From Bolinopsis microptera (taxonomy: Eukaryota; Ctenophora; Tentaculata; Lobata; Bolinopsidae): DNA of 64,000 bases. The notes beneath the pieces are model-generated. The model was given only the letters and a program-made list of their open reading frames with translations, was not told where the DNA came from and searched no databases. Position 1 is the stretch's first letter, and each line of letters opens with the position of its first letter. Made by a program: the position numbers and the translations under genes. The DNA is taken from NCBI RefSeq assembly GCF_026151205.1, contig NC_087073.1:10826636-10890635 (forward strand), read 5' to 3'. Shown here piece after piece: positions 12,128 to 22,300 of the stretch.

Positions 12128-13175
12128 TTAGTTGACTTTCGATTCGAAAGAGTTAAATTCTAAATCATCCATGTTAGATAATTCGTAAGTTTTGTTTGAG
12201 GTATTTCTTGATCCTCTAACACACAATAAAATTAATCTCCTAATTAAAAATGATAATTTACACCGATAATAATTTATAATATCGTTGTAATTCTGCTTCT
12301 TCTTATAAGCAAGTTTGTTGCAAAGCAGTTTCTCAAATGTCCTGGCTTGAGGTCCCATGCCACCCGTTACTGAATATATTAATGGAGCGAATGACCCGTG
12401 CTCTACATTAAGTATTCTCTCGTTGTAGCATCGTGTTTTCTGTCTCTCGGCGTTCTCCATTGTCTTCTTTGTCGAATGTTGAGGGTAGGAATTAGAATTA
12501 GGATTAATTACCTTAACATCGAAAAAAGCCACTTGGCCCGGCCTATAGAAACCACGAGCTCTAATATCGGGTCTTGCCTGGTCACCGGTTAGTGTTGAGG
12601 ACCTCTTGAACTGCTCTCCTTCTAGTTCTTGAAGCTGAGGTTCAACTTCCACGTCCGAGCAAACAGTGTTCAGCAAGCCAGCTAAAAAAATCCCTAATTT
12701 CATTGTGTCTGATAATGATGTAGCCACCAAGATGGCAATTTAGCGAATGGTTCACATCAAACGTTTTTCCGCATGGACATTGTAATGGCAAACGATCCAG
12801 ATCTAAGTTGTACCGCAATCTGATAGAATCCCTGAATTCAGATTTATTTAGAACGAAACCATGTTTTCTAAGTGGTAAACATGAGAGCCAATTTGAGCTC
12901 CCTGGTTCGCTAATCTGCTCCAAAACCCTTGCAGTCTTCTTATCAACCTTTTTAAGTATCTCCTCTTGTTGTTCTTTATATTCCAAAACACGCTGTTTTA
13001 ACATGTCTTGGAGCTCTTCTGTCGATTCCGTGTCAGTTGCAGCAAGAGATTTGCCTTTCATGGAATTGACCAGTCCCCGCGCTGCTGGAGGACACTTTGG
13101 TTTTGCTGGCCTTTTCATCGGATAACATTCACGGAAAAGCTCATCTCTTAAATAGTTGCCATTATTCATAACCAA
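12128..13175 (-). mobile_element. RLE-type retroelement C-terminus (zinc knuckle plus PD-(D/E)XK nuclease), frameshifted
   Basis: Two overlapping minus-strand frames (13175-12642 and 12730-12128) form one protein split by a single frameshift, probably at the run of seven A at 12684-12690. The first part has WLSCLPLRKHGF and a C-x-C-x7-H-x4-C knuckle (CPCGKTFDVNHSLNC) followed by RHNEIRDFF. The second has ARPDIRARGF and AFFDVKV, which reads as a PD...DxK nuclease core, then TGGMGPQARTFEKLL. This is the arrangement downstream of RT in LINEs with a restriction-like endonuclease (R2/NeSL/Utopia-like groups). No RT precedes it: a stop lies directly upstream and the first ATG is near 13169. It is a 5'-truncated relic, or less likely a stand-alone family, inserted between the two proteases. 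Confidence 0.75.
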
Positions 13176-13941
13176 TTAGAATAATTTAATTTCACAATTT
13201 TCATAAGTTGTTCGCTGATTTTTACTTTAATTGGGTTCATTTAACGTAAAACAGCTTATTGGTTTTAACTTTTATAATTATATCTTTGTAAATAGCAATT
13301 TTTTGACTGTATATAGTATATTATACTTAAAGCACATTACTTAAGAAGTCCCTTTACTGTATCACGACAAAAGTCTTTTATGCAGGATGGTTATTGGTTA
13401 TCGTAAAGACTCCCTTTTTAGAAAAATCCATTCCATTAAAGCACGCTCGAATATTTTTTCGCCACTCCAAAAAGCTATAATTCAATTGACTGACATATAA
13501 ATTCAACTAAAAAGAATATTAATTTTGATTAAAATAAGGTATATTTTTATTTTAATCGCGCCACCAAAGTGGTTTGATACAATTTCAACTCTGATACTAA
13601 CCCGTTACTCTAAATTTAGGGTTACTCGATTTTTGTACAATGCACTGTATAATTATTTAGATACGCATTTATTAATTTATTTGGTAACTCCGTCAAGCAG
13701 TTTTGCCGGCAGCAAGCAGGGTGACTAAGATCAAATTATTATTTGTATTAAATTTTTTTCAAATTTTTGAATCGATGTTTTCTTTGTTTCGACAATAACA
13801 ATCAAGTATATATGAAAATAAAATCAAATTAATCTCAGTCCACTAAATCGCTTAATAAATACCCTTGCAATTTCCATGTAGGCACCACCCGTAATTTATG
13901 AATTTATTCTGAATTTCTAACTCTCATAATCAGCCGCAATC
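13176..13941. other. AT-rich spacer between the RLE fragment and protease B
   Basis: No supported gene or repeat. It ends in the 3' flank of protease B, whose last 60 bp before the stop resemble the matching stretch of protease A. Confidence 0.45.
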
Positions 13942-15270
13942 CTAACACATGTGCTCGTGCTTACACACTCCATCTGGGCACCTAATCAAGCCAGGGTTAC
14001 ATATCCCATTTCCATCTTCACCATCTTTCTCCGCGCACATTTTACATGTCTTCTGGCACTGGTCTTTAGCAAAGTAGGTATATTTGCACCAAATCGTTTT
14101 ACAGTCAGAATAGTTATCCTCGCACGCAGTGTTCTCATTATCGTCTTCAGAAGAGTCTTCTTGATCTTCACTATTACCTTCATCGCCATATCCAGACTTT
14201 TTATCGTTTATTCCTTTGTCTTTCTTCCCTGTTGCTTCAAGCATCGGGTAACCCGCGTTCCATTCTTTCCACAGCCCACAGCTGTCGTGATTCCTTGCCA
14301 CCTTCATGAAACCCTTTGCTCCCCATGTTTTACCCCACGAGTTCTTGATAAGCACGTATGTCTCAGTATATCCGACTCCAGTTACTCCGTGATTAGGCTG
14401 ATCCCCAATGCAAGTGGTATCTTTAAAAACACCACTTCTGTAAGCAAAAAACGCATTAGTAACTTGTAAAGCTATCCAAATAGGACCTTCGGCAAGAGCT
14501 GCGATGGAAGAACTTTCACCAAGAGGCAGCATTTCCCCTCCGATGATTTTGAGCGCAACAGCCGCATTTGGTGTTTTTGTTCCTCTACATTCGCCCATTT
14601 TACTCTCGTAAGGGTAATCTCTTTCAGCTGCAAGTCTACCCCCGTGGTTTGTTGAGTAATCGTATGCCAAAGTGGGAAACCCGCCACCACAGCCATCTTG
14701 TTTCTTGAATGATTCTTCTCGACCCTGAGAAAAAGTGCAGTCTAAATATTCTTGCTCCGAGAAGGCTCTCAATCTACCTGACTTTATTTTGTATCTTGAT
14801 TCCATAGCACCTACTGCACCAAACGCCCAGCACGAACCACACGAACCTTGCTTTTTAACGGTTGTTACTGCTCCCTCTTTTACCCAGTCCACACTTTTGG
14901 GAGTGTTATATGCTTTAGATGATACCAACGAAGAAATGTAAGTGTTCAAAGGACGGCCTGTTGTGTTAAGTCCGAGCCATTTATGTTTCTCCCCGCTGCT
15001 CTGAGATGAGAAGAAGTTTAGTCCAAACTTAGCAGTTTCTTCTGGTGCAGAATTTAAAGTTGAAACCAACTGTGCGTTCTTCTTGAATATCAGAAACCGA
15101 ACCCTGTTCTCACTAGCGCCGAAATTGATATGCTCCTCTGCCTTGTATTGGCTGAACAGCTTTAATGTCTGTCCTGGAGATTGAAGAATTTGCCCTAGCT
15201 TGAGCACAGGGACCTCCGAGATCGTTAATCCAACAAGGCATAATGCAATTGCTATCATAAACTGCCTCAT
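13942..15270 (-). CDS. Secreted papain-family cysteine protease with one ShKT domain (protease B)
   Basis: A single exon of 442 codons, paralogous to protease A. The first 60 residues, covering signal peptide and propeptide, are almost identical between the two. Catalytic residues are Q141, C147 (QGSCGSCWAF), H294 (PNHGVTG) and N310 (KNSWG). Compared with A it has an 11-12 residue insertion after the QEYLDCT segment (SQGREESFKKQ), a much shorter acidic linker (363-380) and only one ShKT domain (383-412), corresponding to the second of A. The C-terminus ends in the same KHEHMC motif. Both genes lie on the minus strand 2.5 kb apart, consistent with tandem duplication followed by gain or loss of one ShKT module and divergence of the mature enzyme. 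Confidence 0.93.
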   Translation of the reverse strand: MRQFMIAIALCLVGLTISEVPVLKLGQILQSPGQTLKLFSQYKAEEHINFGASENRVRFLIFKKNAQLVSTLNSAPEETAKFGLNFFSSQSSGEKHKWLGLNTTGRPLNTYISSLVSSKAYNTPKSVDWVKEGAVTTVKKQGSCGSCWAFGAVGAMESRYKIKSGRLRAFSEQEYLDCTFSQGREESFKKQDGCGGGFPTLAYDYSTNHGGRLAAERDYPYESKMGECRGTKTPNAAVALKIIGGEMLPLGESSSIAALAEGPIWIALQVTNAFFAYRSGVFKDTTCIGDQPNHGVTGVGYTETYVLIKNSWGKTWGAKGFMKVARNHDSCGLWKEWNAGYPMLEATGKKDKGINDKKSGYGDEGNSEDQEDSSEDDNENTACEDNYSDCKTIWCKYTYFAKDQCQKTCKMCAEKDGEDGNGICNPGLIRCPDGVCKHEHMC

Positions 15271-15496
15271 CCCAATAACTTGATCGTCAACCCAATACTA
15301 AAGCACAATGTTTAAGTTTATGATCGATTCTACTGAACTGTGAAAGTGTGAACGGTTTTGAAAACTATTTATTTACAACAATAACTAAAAGTATAAGTAT
15401 AATTCAACGAATGTCATAAATTCGACCTTTTTGTGTCTGTTTTCCGTTACTGTTGCACCTTCATCAAATTAACTGTACCGTCTTCACTCTATGATG

Positions 15497-15645
15497 CAGG
15501 GACAAAAGGATTTCGCGGTTATTTTGGCCAAAAATCGCGATACCGCGAATTACATTTCGCGGTATATTAAACTATACATAAAATTTTTCGCAAATAATGG
15601 GAAAAATCGCGATTCCGTACATGCCGCGATTTCCTTTTGTCCCTG
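15497..15645. mobile_element. 149-bp hAT-type MITE with exact 8-bp target duplication
   Basis: Terminal inverted repeats of 22 bp start cagggacaaaaggattt and end aaatccttttgtccctg (allowing one or two mismatches inside). They are flanked on both sides by ctatgatg (15489-15496 and 15646-15653). An 8-bp target duplication and CAGGG termini are the hallmarks of hAT elements. The interior is made of more tcgcgat/atcgcga inverted sequence and is non-coding. Confidence 0.9.
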
Positions 15646-15725
15646 CTATGATGATAAAGTTAAACAATAAACATATGGCTACATAGAAATATAAAAGATT
15701 TTATAATTCAATATCAAATATGGAA

Positions 15726-15759
15726 TTAACTGAGCGGCGCTCGGCCTGTCACTCCGCCA
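15726..15759 (-). repeat. Remnant end of the 'M' fold-back module
   Basis: ttaactgagcggcgctcggc then ctgtcactccgcc resembles the inner end of the module seen at 28988, 29293, 33192, 49735 and 50682 (ttactgggccgcgctcagcctgtcattccgcc). It directly abuts the TC microsatellite. Confidence 0.5.
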
Positions 15760-15764
15760 TATTA

Positions 15765-16193
<429 letters not shown>

Positions 16194-16197
16194 GACG

Positions 16198-17071
16198 TAA
16201 ACAAACTCTAACCAAATAGGAAGTAGAAAAAATTAGAAATGCTCACGTATTTCCATTTATGTTTGTCACAGATTCCCCCTTAAATACCAGAGACCAGTGT
16301 CAGATAATGAGATTATGCTGCAAGGCTTATACTGAGACTGCGAGAATGTAATAATTCCGTGAGTTAGCACGCCGTGAGAACACGGTGTGTTAATTTACAC
16401 GATCTTGGGGAGGTCGACACGTTTCGTTTAGGAGTAGAAATCCTTTCTGATATTACTTGCAACCATTACTCTTCGTTAAAATTCTTTCTGGTTTCGAATT
16501 CGAACGTTTAGTTTCAAGTCAACTTGTAGTATTAAATTACACTTTTATTCCTACATTTTTTCAAATAAATTGTTCATCAATGTACATATTATTGCAATCA
16601 CATTTACACAATATAATACCAAAATAGATCTACAGTGTCGCTTCCAACGTGCTTTAAGTCTAACTTTTTGTTGAGTAGTTCCACCTCATAAGACTTAAAT
16701 TTCACAATTCTCAGTTCTTGAAAATGATTCCCTGGTTCCAGCTGGCTACCGAGCAATATTTTTACCACGTTATCGTAAATTGTCCAAAATAATGTTTAAA
16801 TAAGGAGCAGTCCTTGTGACGTAATTACTGAAAGAAGGATATAAAATGATGGTTAGTACAAAACGTGACCACATTTTACTACTATGGATTACTACTAGTA
16901 GTAGTGCACTAGATAATCCGCCTCGTTATTTATACTCAGTTAACACTTAACGTACTATACATCTGTTAACATCTGAATATACGTCCAGTTAATGTATATA
17001 AGTTTCTTACTACATTTTTGTTGTTTACAAGACTATTTGGTCTAGTTCAAACGTTCCAGTTACCCTGCCTA
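16198..17071. other. Intergenic, no recognised gene
   Basis: AT-rich with no reading frame of note. A palindromic cluster tactagtagtagtgcact-like lies near 16890-16910. Confidence 0.4.
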
Positions 17072-17089
17072 TTGGTCGACATGACATTG

Positions 17090-17621
17090 TAACCTAGTAA
17101 CAGTAACCTAACAACAGTGATCTAGCAAAAGTGACTTAGTAACAGTGATCTAGCAACAGTGACCTAGCAACAGTAACATAACAACAGTGACCTAGCAACA
17201 GTAACATAACAACAGTGACCTAGCAACAGTGATATAGCAACAGTGATCTAGCAACAGTGACTTAGAAACAGTGACATATCAACAGTAACATAGCAACAGC
17301 AACCTAACAACTGTTGATAAGTCACTGTTCCTAGGTCACTGTTACTAGGTTACTGTTGCTAGGTCACTGTTGCTAGGTCACTGTTGATAAGTCACTGTTG
17401 CTAGATCACTGTTGCTAGGTTACTGTTACTAGGTCACTGTTACTAGTTTAATGTTGATATGTTACTGTTGCTATGTTACTGTTGCTATGTTACTGTTGCT
17501 ATGTCACTGTTGCTATGTTACTGTTGCTATGTTACTGTTGCTAGGTCACTGTTGCTAGGTCGCTGTTGCTAGATCACTGTTGCTAGGTCACTGTTGCTAG
17601 GTTACTGTTGCTAGGTCACCG
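17090..17621. repeat. Inverted pair of 14-bp minisatellite arrays
   Basis: From 17090 to about 17311 the unit is cagtgacctagcaa, about 15 copies. From about 17312 to 17621 the unit is its reverse complement ttgctaggtcactg, about 22 copies. The centre (caacctaacaactgttgata) is the turning point. The pair can fold into a hairpin several hundred bases long. Three more units reappear at 18622-18660. Confidence 0.92.
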
Positions 17622-17760
17622 GCGTATCCTCTAAAATCATCTAACTTGTCCAATTTAAGGGAGGGTTGCTAAAAGGGGGAGGGGCTCCAACAGCGGGCGC
17701 TTTTTCAGCGGGGGCTCCAACAGGGCACAGGCAACGTTACGCCACTGGGTTGAGGAGACA

Positions 17761-18273
17761 GTGCAAACAACGGTGAAGTCAGGGATTCAGAGCTACAGTG
17801 CAGCTGTACAACAGAACAGTGCTAGTGGTACGGTCTGCAACAATAACATTCTGAAGAAAGTGATGAAGAGTAAGGCTGCAGAGGAGAACAGGAGCAAGAA
17901 CCTGATTGTGTTTGGGCTGAAAGAAGAGGAGGAAGTACAGCTTCCAGCGCTAGTAACCGCAGTTTTGGAGGAGATTGGGGAGAAACCTCACTTAGAAGCG
18001 ACTAGAGTCGGCTGGAAGAGGCCAGGTAGTACGGCTATCCGACCAGTCAAGATCACCGTCCCAAGCTCAACAGCAGTTCATAAGATTATGATGAAAACAG
18101 GGAGACTGAGGCTAGTTGAGATCCACAAAGATGCATGGATCTGTCCAGATAGATCCAGCGAAGAACGAGCAACGTGGAAGCATCTGGTCACTGACCTGAA
18201 GAAGAAGAGGGCTGAACAGACTTATCTCGACCACTATATCTGGTACGACTACGAAAAGGTCTGTAGAGTGTAG
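17761..18273 (+). mobile_element. LINE ORF1-like fragment
   Basis: A 170-codon frame carries AAEENRSKNLIVFGL, then RVGWKRPGSTAIRPVKITV, LRLVEIHKDAWICPDRS and EERATWKHLVTDLKKKR. This pattern is typical of the ORF1 RNA-binding protein of CR1/jockey/L2-like elements in aquatic invertebrates. An in-frame TGA lies just upstream and no RT follows, so the element is truncated at both ends. It sits between two direct copies of ttggtc[ga]acatgac[ag]ttgt (17072 and 18661) that also bracket the inverted minisatellite. Confidence 0.7.
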
Positions 18274-18279
18274 CCGTGT

Positions 18280-19368
18280 TAAGAAGCCACCATGAAGTAA
18301 TTTATGTCTCTTGGACACTGATCAGTATATGAAGGAGTATCTTAAGAGGTTTTGGGCGTTATCTGTTTTTGAGAGGCAATCATATAATTTACATACTTTA
18401 TTTTTTAATCGTTTCACACTTTTCATATTTCATAATTTTGTTACTAGGTGGAGGTGATGTTATTGAGACTTTGGGCGGCCATAAAACTCGTGTTTTGAAA
18501 GTTGTCCTCTGTACTTGTTTCACTGACCCACGCTTTCGAGCATTTATACATTTCGGCCAAATTTATATTTTTGTTCGATTTGCTGTACATTTGTATATTT
18601 GCTATTTTGTAAAAGTTTCAAATCAGTAACAGTGACCAAGCAACAGTGACCTAGCAACAGTTGGTCAACATGACGTTGTGCGGTGCCTTTTCTTTATCAT
18701 AAGGGTATAATCCTTTTAATATTATCTTTCTTATGTTATTAAGTGTGTAGGATTACATATATATTAACCATTCATATTATCACTGTATATTACATTTTTT
18801 CGTCAACATTGTCTGGTCCTTGAGGCTGAAGAAGTAGTAGTAAACCCGCCAGTCTCACATCATTAGTCCTTTATTTATGGATTCGTTTTTTTGGATTCGT
18901 ATTAATGGATAGTTTCCTAAAATATCCCCTCGGTAGCTCACCCGATCCAAAACATTTAAGAAGAAACGGTCTGCCGTTTCAAATAATTAAACAACGTTTA
19001 ATATCAGAAATTTTTTTGAAACGAAAACTTTTTACGAAAGTATTCTCGAAAAGTACAATAAAAATCCCGGGTTGTTGCGGAACCAGGATTTCCAATATAT
19101 AAGCTGATATTGACCGGGACCGGAACTAAGCCCAACTTGTGGTAGCCACATAAAAAGATGGTTAGACGTATAAAGTTTGAAATTGAAGTAGTTTGAGGTA
19201 ACTAGAGGGAGCTGAAGTAGATAATAATATATTTTATATTCTATTTGACTTTTGCATAAGTCTAGTTATATAATACTTCAATTATATATGGTTTATAACC
19301 GAAGCAATACAATAAGATTTTCTCACGTTCGCTAACTTTCTTTCATACCTCAGGAGAGATGAGATAAG
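18280..19368. other. Upstream region of the ankyrin-XKR gene
   Basis: No supported gene. A splice-acceptor-like tract (ctttctttcatacctcag) ends at about 19352, 15 nt before the ATG of the next gene, suggesting a spliced or trans-spliced 5' leader. Confidence 0.45.
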
Positions 19369-22300
19369 ATGGCTGATGATGTGGAAGAACAGCTACTGTC
19401 GGAGGTGCAAAAAAAAGATGGTACTATTACACTGCACCAGGCTGCTCAAAAAGGGGAAATCAAGTTAGTAAATGATTGTCTGGTGGATGTGCATATAAAC
19501 GTTAGGGACAAATACAGTAGGACACCCATTATGTACGCGGCATGGACTGACGAAATAGAAATGGTTAAGCATCTACTGAATCTCGGATCTGATATAAATT
19601 TGATGGATAACAGTGGGTGGAATATCTTACATCACGCAGTGCAGAAGGACTCTATGAGAACTGTAGAATATCTTTGTGTCGAAATACCAACAAATGCTGC
19701 TACCTCATTAGTAAACGCTAAAGACCCACACGGCATGACACCCTTACATATGGCAATCAAAAGAGGATCCAGTAAGGAATTGATTTTAAATCTTTTTAAA
19801 ATAGTTGGAATTGATGTAGAAATCAAGAATTCGACGGGAAAGACAGCCTTGATGTACGCTTTGGAGGTTAATAGAATTGACATGATAGACATAGTAAACA
19901 TTGTATGTCAGCACAAAAATGTTTTCTTAGAAAAAGACGATTACGGATTGAATATCTCACATTATGCCGTGATGAATCACAAGTCGTTAGAGTTGATTAA
20001 GTGTCTTCTCCGCAATGGATCGATCAATAATGCTTCTTTGGTGATCAGTAAGGATAATATTATGGTAACACCGTTTCATCTTGCAACATCTAGAGGCAGT
20101 GTCGAACTAGTTTTATTCTTGCTGAAAATCGACGAAGTTGATGTGAATGTTAATGATAATTCCGGAGAAACAGCGTTGATGCATGCAACAAAAGTAGGAA
20201 AAACTAATGTTATCAAAGCCCTCATTGCTGATGACCGGGTAGAAGTCAACTATTGTGATAAAGCCGGAAGAACTGCGTTGATGCATGCAACGAAAGCAGG
20301 AAAAACTGATGTTATCAAAGCCCTCATTGCTGATGACCGGGTAGAAGTCAACCATTGTGATAAAGCTGGAAGAACTGCGTTGATGCATGCAACAAAAACA
20401 GGAAAAACTGATGTTATCAAAGCCCTCATTGCTGATGACCGGGTAGATGTCAACTTTTGTGATAAAGCCGGAAGAACTGCGTTGATGTATGCAGCAAAAG
20501 CAGGACAAACTGAGGTTATCAAAGCCCTCACAACTGCAGATGACCGGGTAGAAGTTAACTATCGTGATAAAGCCGGAAGAACTGCGTTAATGTATGCAGC
20601 AGAAGCAGGACAAACTGAGGCTGTTCAAGTCCTCACGACAGATGACCGGGTAGATGTCAACTATCGTGATAAGTTTGGAAAAACTGCGTTGATCTATGCG
20701 GCAGAAGCAGGGCAATTTAAGGTTATCAAAGCCCTCAAAACTGTTGACCGGGTAGAATTCAATCATTGTGATAAGGCCGGAAAAACAGCCGTGATGTATG
20801 CAGGAGAAGCACGACAAATTGAGGTTATCAAAGCCCTCACAACTGATGACCAAGTAAAAGTTAACCATCGCGATAAGTTCGAAAGAACTTCGTTGATGCA
20901 TGCGGCGAAAGCAGGACAAACTAAGGTTATCAAAGCCCTCGCAATTAGTGACCAGGTAGAAGTCAACCATCGTGATAAGGCCGGAAGAACTGCGTTGATG
21001 TATGCAGCAGAAGCAGGACAAATTGAGGTTATCAAAGCCCTCACAACTGATGATCGAGTAAAAGTCAACCATCGTGATAAAGTCGGAATGACCGCGGTAA
21101 TGTATGCGGCAAAAGCAGGACAAACTGAGGTTATCAAAGCCCTCCTAACTGATAACCGGGTAGAAGTCAACTATCAAGATAAGTACAAAAAAACTGCGTT
21201 AATCTATGCAGCAAAAGCAGGACAAACTGAGGTTATCAAAGCCCTCATAACCGATGGACGGGTAGACGTCAAGGCGGTCAACCATTGTGATAAGGCCGAA
21301 AGAACTGCGTTTATGTATGCGGCAAAAGAAGGAAAAATTGAGGTTATCAAAGCCCTCACAACCGATGACCGAGTAGAAGTCAACCATCGTGATAAGACTG
21401 GAAAAAATGCGTTGATGTATGCAGCAGAAGCAGGACAAACCGAAATTATCAAAGCCCTCATAGCTGATGAACAGGTAGAAGTCAACCATCGTGATAAATC
21501 CGGAAGAACTGCTCTTCTTCTGGCGATGAAAGAAAAACAATTTGAAGCAGCTTGCATTTTAGTCGATAATGTGGAAAAACTTGTATGTTCAATAGGAGAC
21601 AATTCTGGATCAACTCCCCTAATCTTGGCTCTTGAAGCAAATCACAGGCATTTGATTCATGCAGTTGTGAACAAAATAAATATAAACAATGAGGATGTGA
21701 ACTTGGCTAATGCAAAAGGAGCAACGATTCTTCATACTGGAGTGAGCAAAAATGATATTGAGCTCGTAAAACTGATATGCCAAAATCCACATGTGAAAAA
21801 CGTCAAAAACATCGAAGGTCTAACTCCAATCGACATTGCTGTTAAGGAAAAGCTTTATCCGATGTTATGGATACTGGTGCAAGATTTACCGCCGGAAGAG
21901 ATAGATATTAACAAGTCGTACGAAGAAGGGGACACACTGCTTCATTTCGCTGTGAAACAAGGCAACCTTGACGCAGCCAGGTGCATCTGCTCCCTTCCTG
22001 GTGTTAAACGCAGAGAAAACGACAGTAGCGTTGATCCGTTACAACTGGCAAATTCAGAGAATTTGTCATTACACTTCCTCTTGTGCATCTACAAACTTCC
22101 CGGCACCAAAGTCGATATAAATGCGCAATACCAAGGAAAGGGAATTATCCATATAGCAGCCGAGCTTCGTGATCTGGAAGAATGTAACTACTTACTAAAC
22201 GAATTCTCTAATATTGACGTAAACGCCAGGGACAGTGAAGATAGGACTGCGTTACACATAGCAGCAGCCAATACAGATGTGGATACTGCGAAAGCCCTTT

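Noticed and set aside
20113-21602. Minus-strand frames of 89-178 codons opposite the ankyrin repeats
   Set aside because: Periodic shadows of the 99-bp ankyrin units with no independent domain.
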